Positions 11,947 to 23,491 of a stretch of DNA of 64,000 nt are shown one piece after another. Positions within the stretch are counted from its first letter, which is position 1. The number at the start of each line of letters is the position of its first letter. The DNA comes from Posidonia oceanica (Eukaryota; Streptophyta; Magnoliopsida; Alismatales; Posidoniaceae), in the NCBI GenBank assembly GCA_037176725.1, contig JAZBRS010000020.1, forward strand, positions 87,428,001 through 87,492,000. The letters are read 5' to 3'. A program made the translations under genes and the position numbers. The notes beneath the pieces were generated by a model, which saw only the letters and a program-made list of their open reading frames with translations, searched no databases and was not told the origin of the DNA.

Positions 11947-13333
11947 CCACCAGGTCCTACAGCATGAGCTCCCCGACGCTCGAAATGCTTGCATGCTGCA
12001 CCTTCACATCTAGATCTCTCAATGCATCCATCACCCTCGCAGACGGGCACCCACGGTTCACCAACCCCACTCGGATCATCGCCTCCGTCCCCAACATCCT
12101 CACCTCCAGCCTCAACGCCACCGTTGCTACCTCCGACTTCAGTCCACCTCTGCTCCTCAACGACCCTTTGCTACTACTACTGATGACGGAAGCTTCCAAC
12201 TTGGGTGAAGTAGTATTGGTCTTCTAGACTTCAGTTTCCAGCTCTTCTACTTTGCGTTTGAGTTCACTGATGTAGGCAATGGCGTCGGTGAGCAGTGGCG
12301 CCTTGTCCATCCTCGACACGTTGGGGACAACGGACCGGAGCCTGTAGAACTAGTGGTTGAGCTTCTCCCTCCTCTGCTGCTCTGCCTCCACATGGTTTAT
12401 CGGCACTTCCCACCTGTTCACGGCCAGCTTCCTCCCTCGCTTCTTCGCCTGGTGTCTCCCCATCACTAGCGCCCCCCACTCCGAATCCGAATGCTCCGAG
12501 TCCACCACGGCCGCCGATGGGTCCTTCCTATTCTTCGGGACCTCCATGTCGGCGGTCATGGCCGGAGGCGTAGCAGAGGTGGAAGTAGTTGTCATGGGTG
12601 TCGTAGCGGTGCCGAGTAGATCTGCAGAGCCAACAAGAGCCTTGGCCTTCTGAACTATGGCCCAACTCTCGGCCACTAGCTCCGACGACCCAAGCTCCAG
12701 TACCCCTCCGTTACAGGTCGGGATGAAAGCAAGCGTCTGAACCCCGTATAGATGCACCTCTCGGGAGCAGTCACATCCATACGCCTGGAATTCGTGGCTC
12801 CCACAAAGCCAGACCAGAGCCCCAGACTCCAGCACCCAGATGGGAACACTGTGATCTCCGGTTGCGAACAATCTGGCAGCGGAAACAACATAGAACAGCT
12901 CCACATCCATGATAGTGCCGTCGCTGGTGATGTCGGAGTTGGTGTCGTCGTTGACGAGAGAGCAGACGGATCTGATCTGGGACATCCTAGTCCCTCGGAA
13001 ATGGCCCTCTCCCCAGGAGAGATGGGGGCAGGAGGTAGTGCTGGGGATTACGGCAACGGTGGTGGAGTGGGAAGTGGAGCGCCAGAAGATGGCATAAGCC
13101 CACCACTCGGGGCGGGCTTGGAGGAGGTATTGAAGGAGGCTTTGGAGGGTGAGGGGTTGAGTTGCAGCTGCACTGGTTGGGATGGGAAAGGACTTGATCA
13201 AGCTACAGCTACTCATTGTAGATATTGTTGGATACTGCTCATTGTGGTGGAGGAAAGGATTGGGAGGAGAAGAAGAGCGACCTGCCATTTCTCCTTCTTC
13301 TTTCTTAATGATTATTGCTATGTCAGGTACCAA

Positions 13334-14205
13334 CTGATCTGGAGAAGAGAAGTGAAAACAGGTGCTGGAGAGGGGAGAGGAGGGTAGGACCGGAAGCGGA
13401 ACCGAGGTTGCACCTCAAAGGTTGTTGCATTATGTGCAACTCTTTGGTATAGTGATGTGGCAACTGCCACCCGTGCAAGGTCTAGCATACATAAATAGTG
13501 TTCATAGAATAAAGTTGGATTTTTTTTTTACCAACAATTGTAGACATGGAATTCAAATTCATTCCGGACCGTGTCATACATAGAAATCCTCTAACCTTAG
13601 AATGGCCTACGGTCGGGTTTATTTCGAGTCAGGTCACATCAGGTGTAATTTTGAGTTAATTTTAATGAATTTATGTAATTTAAAATTTAATAAAAAATCA
13701 TGATATTATCATTTAATAACTTAAATACATTGATAATACTTTAAATGGTTGGTAATACATAAAAGAAAAGAAATAATATTAAATTGAAATTAAAAAAAAA
13801 CTAATTACTCTAATCTTCTTTGTCTTCATTTGTGTTCCGAATAGTTGAAGACAAAATAGAGTTATAATGTTCACAATCGGTGTACTTTCTGTAGCTCTAC
13901 ACAACTTTACATATGTCTGTGTAGATGAGTTGCTGAAGTACGAGGCTTAAACCAAAATCTACAATTATAATAGTTGCAAAAGTAATAGAACTCCTCATTT
14001 TCATCTTTCTTGAAGACATACATCAATTTTGAATGCTATTTTGGATCCATTATGGAAACTAAAGAAAGATCAAAATTCAAAAGAGAAAAAAGAATAATGG
14101 AGAAGAAGAGGAAAAACGAACATAAAAGCTATTGGAAACTTGGATGAGTGTAAAAGAAACAAAAGAGAAGTTATATATATATATGTGTGTGTGTATGTGT
14201 GCGTG

Positions 14206-14237
<32 letters not shown>

Positions 14238-14576
14238 TGTATTTTTGTATGTATGTATATAGGGGAGGGATCTGCTACATCTTACCTCATCTTGGCCCCT
14301 AGATGAGGCTTCATCTTGACCCTTCATCATAACTACACGTTTTTTTTTTAAACCAAAACCATGAACCAGAATAGTGGTATTACGTCGTTGAATTCAAAAT
14401 TTCAAAGGCAAGAGGATTTACACTTATCAAAAACCATGCCTCATTTATCATATATGATGTCACACGTAAAATGAAAACTCAATCCATCCCACTTTCCACT
14501 TCTCCACGCAAACATTCACTCCATCTCACCTACACCCTGTTTTGACGATGGTGGACAGCATCCATCTGTAACAACC
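13334..14576. other. Upstream flank of bHLH pseudogene and AT-rich intergenic DNA
   Basis: No coding region is supported. The plus-strand open frame over 12752-13387 is antisense to the bHLH pseudogene. From 13590 on, the sequence is AT-rich with a T/A-G microsatellite at 14171-14261. A minus-strand promoter for the bHLH gene would lie at about 13340-13600, but I saw no convincing TATA box in the right direction. Confidence 0.6.
14171..14261. repeat. TA/TG/GTAT compound microsatellite
   Basis: An (AT)n run passes into (GT)n and then into about ten copies of GTAT, one carrying an expanded T run. Confidence 0.9.
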
Positions 14577-15655
14577 TAGACCTGGGGCACAATGCAGGCG
14601 GAGGTTTGAAGTTGCTTCTTCTCTCCTTTTCCCATTTCTCCTCATTCTTCTTACTCTTCTTTTTCTTCTTTCTTCTCTTTTTCTCCTTTTGTCTAGGAGA
14701 GAGAGACAAAAAGAGAACGAGAGAGAGAGGGAGATGGAGGCAGTGGAGGAAGAGGCCGGTGCTGTTGCTGTCGCTGTTGCCGCTAGGAGGAGAGGAGGAG
14801 GAGATTTAGTGGAGCAGTTCGAGGAGGAGGTCATGGCCACCATCACATGCTGTCGGGTGTCGTCGATGGAAGGTACACGCCTCTTTAGATTATTCCTTTG
14901 ATTCCTAATTGATGGTAGGGACCATGTTAGTGTGAATTGATGTGTGGTTGCCATGGAGGTTCTTAGAGAATTTATGAGGATTTATGGAGTATTTATGGTG
15001 ATTAATGGTGAGAGGTTGATTTTTGAATGAATAGTATTATGTTTGTTTTGGATTGTGATTTCTTGCGATCTGTCTGACAGATTTTTGTATTTTTTGTCCC
15101 AAATCATAGATCGTCTCGAGATCTTCAATTGGGTATGTGGTTTGTGTATTTTGGTTGTCTGTGCAGGGAGCGATCTCAAGTCCCAGTTTGGGTGATTTTT
15201 GGGTCACCCTCTGCACTCGTCTAGTTCGGTATGCCGAACTATTTTAGTATGCCGATTTTGCTCTTGTGTGTCCCCTGAACCCAGATTTCGGTATACTGCA
15301 TCAGTTCGGTATGCCGAAGATGCTCTCGAGTGTGGGCCTAGGCCCCTGAGTCGATCGACCGACCCATTTCGGCCTGTTGAAACAACCCCTGGATGTGAGT
15401 CCAAGTCCCTGGTCCGGTCGACCGAATGAAATTGGTCTGCCGAACCAAACCTTGCCTCTATTCCTTAGGTGTTTTAGGGGTAGGTTTGGGTATGTTAGGA
15501 ATTGTTAATTAGTATATTAACCCTATAGGTGATTGTGGCCCAATAATGATTAGGATAATCATTAGAATGATCCCAAGGATGCCTAAAATGAATTAGCAAG
15601 ATCCTACTTGTGCTAGGGTTGGAATTAAAAGACTAAACGATCTAGTAATATTAAT
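14577..15655 (+). repeat. TGTAACA-type LTR, left part, interrupted at 15656
   Basis: It begins TGTAACAACC. The order of features matches the solo LTR at 8857-11941 read on its own strand: TGTAACA start, pyrimidine tract (about 14615-14695), GA-rich block (about 14698-14835), the word AAGGTACACGCCT (about 14873-14885), then an AT-rich part. It is cut by the TGTAGACATCC start of the Ogre-like element at 15656; its right part would lie beyond the window. A cluster of TTCGG...CCGAA words lies at 15223-15440. Solo versus element-borne cannot be told. Confidence 0.6.
15223..15440. repeat. TTCGGTATGCCGAA palindromic-word cluster
   Basis: Contains AGTTCGGTATGCCGAACT (15223-15240, 7-bp arms), a partial copy at about 15244, TTTCGGTATACT (about 15286), GTTCGGTATGCCGAA (15304-15318), a TCGATCGA word (about 15351), CGGTCGACCG (about 15415) and TTGGTCTGCCGAAC (about 15431). 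The part from 15280 to 15318 aligns without gaps to 5761-5799 in the copia LTR (31 of 39 bases match by my count). Confidence 0.8.
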
Positions 15656-17750
15656 GTAGACATCCCATTTTGACTGCCTAGAAGATGGTGGATACTCCTG
15701 CAAGCTTGCTCGGACTTTGGGATGGCTCTTTCTCTTTCAAACCCACCCTAAAACCCCATCTAAAACCAAAAACCCTCACTCAAGCCCACCTAGGCCTTAG
15801 CCCACATTTAAACCAAATTATAAACCAAGCCCAAGCCCAACTTAGGCCTTTTCTCTCTCAGGCGTGTTGGACGCAGGCATGGGCAGCGTCCAACGTTGGA
15901 CGTGCCTTGTGCCAGTGTCCAACATGCCAAGAGTTGCAGCGGCCACGACCACCTCTCGCTCACCGCTTCCGTCCACTCTGCCACCCGTACAGCACTTACT
16001 AGCCATCCCTTCACCACACTACAGCCACCCGCTAGTTGCCGAGTAACTCCCTACCACAGCGTCCATTCCTCCACCGGCGGCCTTCCCGCTCACCTCGCTC
16101 TCACTGCCACAGCCGCCTGCCACCACAACTTCGACGACCTCTGGATACCCCCACTTACTCGCCTAACATCCCTCGTGGCCTCCCTACTCTCGCCATGCCC
16201 TACCATTGCCTGCAAAAGCCTACCAACCTCTGCCAAGCCGCTGCCGTTGACAGGTGAACCCATCACAAAACTAGAACTTGGCCGCCTTCCCGAGCTCACT
16301 ACACTTGTGCTCCTAAAAATTGAGTGCCTCCCAAAGCTTGAGCGATCACCCACAACCATTCCCCAGCTTGGAGCCTTCCCTCCCGAGCCTCCCTCGCGTC
16401 CAGAAAGCTCGTCGGAGTTCGCCGGCCACCTCCTTCCATAGCACCGGTGAGGAGCCCAAACACCCCTCTGCAGGCTGCAACCAGGTAGGCGTTCTTTACA
16501 TCTAGCTCGTGCATGCATGTGGTAGTGTAGCTAGGTAGTTTTTACACGCTTTAGCACAGCATACACGCCTCCTCACCTTGGCTTTCCGGCCGCGAGGAGG
16601 AGGAGGTGTGTGGAGCAATCCACCCACCTATTTCTGGCACCGAGCACATGGACATGCTCGTCGTCACTCACTCTTGCTTCATAGTAAGTTAGTTTGAGCT
16701 TTTTGGCCGATTTGGCCACTATCTTTGGCTGGGAAGCTTCCTGACTTGTTGGACGCACATGCTGGTGCGTCCAATATTGAACATGCCTTGAGGCAGCGTC
16801 CAACACCTCTACTGTTCATTTATTTTATTTTGCTCCATTTTGCTCTTATGTTGATATGCTTTTGTTGCAACACTGTGAGCTTGCTTTATATGCTTCTCTT
16901 AATGCTTACAGATGCTATGCCATGTTTTATATCAAGTTTTGATCCATGCTTGGATCAATATTTCTTGCTTCAGTTCAGTGTGCTATTTACCTGTGTTGGA
17001 CGCTGGTGTGTCCAGTGTCCTATTTATCTGCATGCTTATACTTGCTGCCATGTTTGAATGCTCCTTCCTTTTGAGTTATCTACTTGCTCCATACATGCTT
17101 GGTGGTGTTTGGGCCCTGTGGTTGCTGTTCTCCAGGTTTGCAAGTTCCTTTTAAGGTTACATGTGGATTTGTATGGGTTTTGTTCCCTTTTCTCCTTATG
17201 CATGTTTCTCTTAGTGTTCTATATAGAATACTTGCTTGATCTATGATGCATGATCTTGTTTGGACTATTTTCCAAGGCTTGCATCTGTGTTTAATGGTTT
17301 TTTTTAAGCTCAGTTCTTGCTTACAGTCGGTTATGCATATTTTATGTGTTGGACGCAGGTACACTCTACGTCCTATGTTGGACGCAGACGAGCTCTGCGT
17401 CCTATGTTTCTACTTAGCTGCTCTTGTTTTAATGCTTGCATGATGCTCTGATCTCTTGTGTTTGCATAATCCATGCTTGCATGATTGTGTTTAGCCTCCT
17501 TAGCAGCTATTCCCAAGTTTGCTTGGATTTTTATTAGGGTTTTATGCAGGTTCTTTCATGTCTGTGCCTTCCCTTGTGTTGGACGCAGGTATTCCTTGCG
17601 TCCTACATAGGACGTAGGTGCTTCTTGCATCCAACACACTGGTTGTGTTTTCTTTGAACATGCTTTGCAGATGCTTTCCTTCTTGGGTTTTTTATATGAT
17701 GCATGTTTGCATGCTTAGCCCTAACCTATTTATAGCTACTGATATGCATG
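15656..17750 (+). repeat. 5' LTR of plus-strand Ogre-like element, left part
   Basis: Starts TGTAGACATCCC and holds inverted cassettes at about 15865-15925, 16747-16805, 16996-17015, 17347-17410 and 17576-17635. It is broken at 17750 by the solo LTR; the last five bases, GCATG, are the target duplication. Removing the insertion gives an LTR of about 3.4 kb. Confidence 0.8.
17746..17750. repeat. Target-site duplication GCATG, left copy
   Basis: Identical to 21133-21137; brackets the nested solo LTR. Confidence 0.9.
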
Positions 17751-20700
17751 TGTAGTAACCCTGAATTTTAATCATCCATACACATTGCCAAAGCTTGTGT
17801 GCACCGATCAAAATAGGCTCACTATATGCAGCTGGATTCGAGGGAAGAACTCGACTCGGAAACGCTGGCAAAAGAAAAGAAAAGAAATGATAAGACAATT
17901 CGGAGTCGCCACCAGGTCTATTGAATTAGAAGATAAGGAAAACCAGGAGATAAAGCATGAAAAGACATGCTGAACCGGATGCAAGGAGGGGCAAAGAGAT
18001 GCAAGGATAAGCTAAGCTACGCTACGCTATGCTATTATGCTATGCTATGACTCAGGCCTAGGATAAGGGAAAGGTCGATGTGAGCCAAGAGAAAGGGCAA
18101 GGATTCCTGTTACGCACTGGGAAGGTGTTAGGTGCCCCGATACGTCCGAGAGTCGGTCTTTCTTAGGCAATCTCGCGCTTATGCAGGGAATTGCTAATGC
18201 CTAAATGCCATAACTACTTACCTATTATGCAAGGGAATAAACGTGCTATCTAAGTGCTCAGCCACGCTGCTAGTGTTCTGAACTGGGCGGACCCTGGTTC
18301 GTGAAAACTCCTAAGCAGTAAGCATCATGGCCCTATATGCAGATGCAAGTGATAAAACAAAACAGCAGGAAAACCACGCAATGCAGGCGACATGCGAATG
18401 ATAAAGCAAAATAGGCACAGAAAATGGTGCGGAAAATGCGGGAAATACTGCAAAGCACGCAAAACGATGCAAAAGGCGGAAAGCAATGCAAAGGGGTGCG
18501 GAAAACCACACAAAGGAGCGGGAAACAATGCAAAATGTCGAAAACGGGGCAAAGCACGAAAAACGAGGCAAAGCGAGGTGCGAAATCAAAACAAAGGGGT
18601 GGGTAAAATGCATTGGGGTTGCAGCAAGCCAAAGAAGCGATTAAATGCAAGAAACGGCGAACGAAACGGAATCTGCGCTTTAAAACGGCTGTTAGCCATC
18701 TGCAAGCGTTGGACGCTAGAAACACCAACGTCCAACGTTAGACGTTGGGAAAGCCTGCGTCCAACACCCACTGCAGACAGACAGCATGCATGTTTTGAAA
18801 ATTCATGCATTCTAACTATATGGATGCATGACAAATGCAAATATGCAACTAAATGGGTGCTAGACATGCTAATATAACCTAACAGAAGATTAGAGGAAGA
18901 ATCAGAACAAGGAGCATGCCAAAATTAAAGATCCAAACATGTAGATTGTTGGACGCCTGTAGGCTGGGCGTCCAACGTTAAATGCCAGAGAGGCTGGCGT
19001 CCAACACAGGATAGAAGGCAGAGGGGGGAAGGGAGCATGCAAGTGATAGATGAGAGTAGGGATCATGCATTTGGGCTTCTGGAGTTGAGCATGGAGCAAG
19101 CAAGTAGACATGGGAGGCATAAAAAATAAATCAGACCTTACCTGTGTTGAGTGCCAGGCCAGAGGCACAACCAGGGCATTGTACACGAGCTAGGTCGGTG
19201 TCCAACGTTGGACGCCAGCACCAGCAGCGTACAACGCTCTGGGAGGCACAACACACAAAAAAGCATGCATAAGAACAAGCAAATAATTAAAAGAAATTAA
19301 ATGACAGTTGCTGAAAAAGCTAGACATGCATAAGAACACAGGAGGCAAGCAAATAAGCACGATCAGGGAAGCATGCAGGCCTTAAACAAATGCATGAGAA
19401 GCCAGGTTGTTGGACGCTAGAACCAGCAGCGTCCAACGTTGGACGCTGAAGGCTTTGGCATCCAACGACCCAGACCAGCAGACTTACCTGTTCTAAAGGG
19501 GGAGCTCAGCTCTACCCCACCTATATGCATGCAAACATCTTGGAAGCATGTAAAAGATTAACAGGAGCATGCAAAGGAGGCATGGCAAGCATTTAATACA
19601 AGGAGGCAAGGTAAGAGAAGGCATGCATATAAGAACATGAGCTTCAAACTTAAAAAAGGAATACATGGCTTAAAGGAATCCTAGCAAGCCTAAGCATGGT
19701 TGCCTTAGGGGCCAGGCATCTCTAAGCATACATGGATCAAATTATAACATCAAAAATATGCATGGGGTAGGCATGGCAGCAAAGCAAAGCAAGCAGATAC
19801 GTTGGACGTTAGGTGAACCAGCGTCCAATGTTGGACGCAGCTCACTCTAGCGTCCAACACAGGCAGGAGACAAACTAATCATTAAGCATGCAAAAAGCAA
19901 TCAAACATGCATGGAACAAGTTTAAAACATGGTATAACATCAGAGAGAATTAAAAGGAGGCAAATAGCATATGTTTGCAAACAGGCATGCAAGGAAAAGG
20001 CATGGAAAGCATTTAGATGAAGGCAGAGCAAAGCAGGCCGTTGGACGCGGGCCTATGCCACGTCCAACGTTGGACACACTAGTTGGTGCGTCCAACACAC
20101 TAAACTTCCTCTTGGATGTGAATCACATCCAAAAGGAAGTAAAAACTTGTAACCAAGGCATAAACACGTACTACCATGCATGCACGACTCTACGGGATAG
20201 AGAGCTAACTTTTGGAAGCTCTAGAACGGCAGCTCCACCAAGTTCGCCGGAGTTGCAGGTATGCTGACAGCAGCAACTTTGGCGGGCTTGCCTGAGCTAC
20301 TCAGAGCACCGGAGGAGCTAGCAACGGGTTGCAGACGGAGAAGGGAGTCGCTTCTCGCTCTCGGAAGTGAAAATTCTCTTATAGGCTTTGTGTGGTGAGA
20401 GTGGCAATGGCTTGAAGTCTCAGTTTTGTGCAAAATGGGCATGGGTTCGTGTGCTGGTGCAGAGGCTTGCAGGCCAAATTCAAGCATTGGCAGGTCGTGG
20501 CAGGTGCGGGTGAGTGTGTGGAGGCCATGTGGGATGTCAGAGGAAGGCGTGGGCATTGGCAGGAGGGCGGCGGAGGCGAGGCGGTGGCTGACACGGTTGG
20601 CGGAAGACATACCTGTCAGTGAGAGGTGTGAGGGTGGATTTTGGGCTGATAAGAAGGAGATGGGTAGTAAGTGAGGCTTGGAAGGTAGTGGATGGCGTGG

Positions 20701-21132
20701 AGTAGAGGAAGGGACGGGTAGTAAGTGCGGGGAGGCGTGGGATTGGACGGGTGGTGAGTTGGAGGGGGCGGAGCAACCGCTGCTGACCTCGAGTCGTTGG
20801 ACGCTAGACCAGAGAGCGTCCAATGTTGGACGCCAGACCAGAGCACGTCCAACGTTGGACGCTAGCACAGGCCACGTCCAATGTTGGACTCTGCCTGTTC
20901 CAGCGTCCAACACACTCAGGTGGCATAAGCTGCAAATGGGCTTAGGTTTGGGCCTAGAAGTGTTGTAGAAAATGCAAGAAGGCTTGGTAAAGGCTTCTAG
21001 GGTTTGGGGTAAGGTTTTGGGTTTGGAAATGGGCTAGAAAATGGGTTAGAAAAGGGAATGCCAATCCAGAGACCACACGAGCCTACAAAAGAGAACTACC
21101 CACTTCCAGGCTATTAGAATGGGGTGTCTACA
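17751..21132 (-). repeat. Solo LTR of an Ogre/Tat-like element, 3382 bp, nested in another LTR
   Basis: On the minus strand it begins TGTAGACACCCC at 21132 and ends ...GGGTTACTACA at 17751. It is flanked by GCATG (17746-17750 and 21133-21137) and lacks an internal region. It belongs to the same superfamily as the LTR it interrupts: both carry GTTGGACGC...GCGTCCAAC cassettes (here at about 18707, 18948, 19190, 19408, 19800, 20039 and a double set at 20795-20912). Its U5-side end with GGAGTCGCCACC (17902-17913) matches the ends of the minus-strand elements at 25569 and 26007. Short open frames inside carry no known domain. Confidence 0.9.
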
Positions 21133-21137
21133 GCATG
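21133..21137. repeat. Target-site duplication GCATG, right copy
   Basis: Pairs with 17746-17750. Confidence 0.9.
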
Positions 21138-22414
21138 CCTCTATGATTTTCCTATCAGTTTGCATGCATTTTCTTCTATTTTTGTCTACACCTTGTTGGA
21201 CGTAGTGTTCTTCAGCATCCAGTGTTGGACGCTGTGTACTCTAGCGTCCAAGACCCTGCAGTGATTAAATCATGTTCTATGCTTGCATCTTGCTCTGAAA
21301 TCATTTTTGATTTGTTGCCTTGACTGTCTGACATGATCTGCATGTATTCTACTGCTTCATTGCATTTGCATCGCATTCATACATTTAGAATGCATGGTTT
21401 TCCAGATTGCATGTTTTCTGCAGGTTCTCCTTCTTTAAGCATTGGACGCTGTCTGGTCGTGCGTCCAACATTGGACGCAGGTCATAGCTGCATCCAACAC
21501 TTACAGTTGGCTGAACTTCATTTTAAAGCGTCGATTTGATTTTGTTTGTCGCTTTCTGTGTTTTATTGCCTTCGACACATGCTTTGATATCTGTGCATAC
21601 TGCCGGACCCCTGTTTCCCGATTTTGCACCTTGCATCACCCTCTCTCCCATGGTTTTCCATGACGGTTTTCTTTCCTCTTTGCATACGCTTGCATTGTGC
21701 AGTTTTTACTTGGTTTATCGAATCCGTCTTCTTTCCCCTTTGTCTGTTTGACGCTCGCATCGTGTGGTTTTATTCGGCTTTTCCACCCTTGTTTGCTTTC
21801 CCCTTTGCATGTCACCTTGCATTGCGTGGTTTTAACGGCGTTTTGTTTTATCGCCTGCATTTGCATTAGGACAGTGATGCTTACTACCTGGAGTTCTCAC
21901 GAACTAGGGTTTGCCTGGTTCAGAACGCAAACAACGCTGCTAAGTACATAGGCTACACGTTTAATTCCCCATGCATGGCATTCAGGCATTTAGGCATTAA
22001 AGCACACATAGCATGGCATGGCATCCATCGCCCCCAGGGCGTACAGTTAACGGCAATCATTGCCGAAATTCTCGCAAATGCGAGCATTTAGCCAAGAAAG
22101 ATCGAATCCTCGGGCGTGTCGGGGGTGCCTAACACCTTCCCCATGTGTAACATGAGTCCTTATCCTTTCTTTGGATCCGTAATGACCATTTTGCCCTCGT
22201 CCTTGGCACGAGTCATACATTTTGCATTGCATTGCATTCATCTGCTTGTTTTCTATGCTTCTCCTTGGTTTTCCTTGTCTTCCTGATAATAGACTAGGTG
22301 GTGACTCTGCTTTTGTCTTATCTTTGCTTTCCTTCTTCGCGTCGCTATCCGTGAAGTACCTCCTCCCGTTCAGACCACCTCCGGTCTGGATCCGCAGGAA
22401 AGGGCGCATTCACA
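21138..22414 (+). repeat. 5' LTR of plus-strand Ogre-like element, right part
   Basis: Continues the LTR interrupted at 17750. It carries cassettes at about 21195-21255 and 21442-21503 and the conserved GGTGCCTAACACCTTCCCC block (about 22124-22142). A primer-site-like word GGTGGTGACTC lies at 22298-22308. The LTR ends CATTCACA at 22414, three bases before the primer site. Confidence 0.75.
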
Positions 22415-22417
22415 GGT

Positions 22418-22435
22418 TGGCGACTCCACTGGGGA
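22418..22435 (+). other. Primer binding site of plus-strand Ogre-like element
   Basis: TGGCGACTCCACTGGGGA follows the LTR end. Sites of this form, complementary to a tRNA-Arg 3' end, are characteristic of Ogre-type elements. The minus-strand element at 39721-39740 has the near-identical TGGCGACTCCGCTGGGGA. Confidence 0.85.
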
Positions 22436-23491
22436 TTCAGACTCCGGCTTCATTTTGGCTTTTCGCTTGCATGGTTTTTCGCTTGTGCTTGCCTTATGCC
22501 TGCCTCTTTGCTTTATTGCCTACCTATGCATGTTTATTTGCTTCATTGCTTACATTATTCTCGTTTGCTTTGTTTATGCTTTATACATGCTTTTTGAGTG
22601 GTAAATGCTTTGTTCTACACAGTTGCTATGCCACCCCACATGTACATGCCATGCAGATCTGCCTTTTGATGTGACAAGTGTTTTTTCTTTTCACTGTCAT
22701 GTCCACATACACATGCACATACCATGCCCATGCTTTTTGTAGTGACTGTATGTTGTTTGCTTGCCATGTTTGGGTGTTTTTCTTCCCCTTTTGCATTTGG
22801 CCTAAGGACAACTAGAGACTAGTTGCTTCCCCCTTGGCAATTAAAAACAGCAAGTAAAAGTCGAATCTAGGAGCAACTAGAGATGCCAACACACCTTCAC
22901 CCCCTTTGGGTTAATAAAACGTGCAAGATTAAAAAACTTTAATTATTTGCATGAATCATCATATAGGGCATGCATCTTCTCATCTGAGTCCACCTATTAG
23001 TCTGAGAAGGACAGTTTCGGTCGCTCGTTCTACCGCTTTGGTGCGGAGCGAGTCAATCGTTCTGTCCCCCTTGTCGAGGGTCGCGTCGGTGTTAGTCGTG
23101 GCTACAGCCTGTGCTTTAGTTGGGTCGAGGCTCCAAACACACCACCCGTTCGCTGCCTGAGCTTTGGTCAGGATTTAGAACGGGGACCTTACTTTCTGAC
23201 CGAGTCGGTGACCCATACACTTGTGCGAGTCCGAAGTAGACAACTTGCTAGGACACACTAGATTGGTGAGAGAGAGAGTATGCTAGAAAGCATACCATTT
23301 ACATGAATGCATTCATACCACCAATTAAACATTTGCATTTTTCTTTCAAGTTCTAACACTTGTTTTGCCTTGTTTGCAACAGAGATCAATGTGCGAGTTC
23401 CCTAGCCGAAGCTTGAGTCCTTCTCTTCACTGACATCCCTGTTGCGACATCTGCTCTCGACCTTCCTTTCCTGAGCTACTCGCTTTTGCGA
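22436..23491 (+). other. Non-coding leader of plus-strand Ogre-like element
   Basis: No domain-bearing frame is present. The segment about 22980-23220 aligns with the reverse complement of about 38750-38990 in the minus-strand element (shared words about CTGTCCCCCTTGTC, CACCACCC, CTGAGCTTTGG, GGGGACCT). That marks a conserved 5' leader. A possible splice acceptor, TTTGCAACAG followed by AG, lies at about 23373-23384. The leader is cut at 23492 by the Athila-like LTR. Confidence 0.6.

Larger units (their letters stand above)
8786..13333 (-). pseudogene. MYC2-like bHLH transcription factor pseudogene, interrupted by a solo LTR
   Basis: Without the LTR the frame runs 13333-11942 then 8851-8786, about 485 codons, ending in a natural TGA. 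Residues about 62-235 form the bHLH-MYC N domain (ARPEWWAYAIFW, LSWGEGHFRG, VELFYVV, VWLCG, VQTLAFIPT). It is followed by a basic KKRGRK patch (about 300) and the bHLH region (NHVEAEQQRREKLNH; helix 2 [10 protein letters not shown]). Proteins of this family bind G-box DNA and interact with JAZ repressors in jasmonate signalling. Here three in-frame TAG codons (12352-12350, 12226-12224, 11959-11957; codons 328, 370, 459) would end translation inside the bHLH domain, and an LTR splits the last 22 codons. The basic-region Arg of the usual EAERQRR is Gln. No frameshift is needed. MYC-like versus bHLH13/14-like cannot be settled by eye. Confidence 0.9.
15656..23491 (+). mobile_element. Ogre/Tat-like element, plus strand: 5' LTR, primer site and leader only
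   Basis: Begins TGTAGACATCCC at 15656. The 5' LTR runs to 22414 with an opposite-strand solo LTR inserted at 17751-21132. The primer site follows at 22418, then a non-coding leader that is interrupted at 23492 by an Athila-like LTR. All coding parts would lie beyond the nested insertions, outside the window. The leader is related to that of the minus-strand element at about 38750-38990 in reverse complement, supporting the family call. Confidence 0.8.

Noticed and set aside
12752..13387. 211-codon plus-strand frame
   Set aside because: Antisense shadow of the bHLH-MYC N domain.
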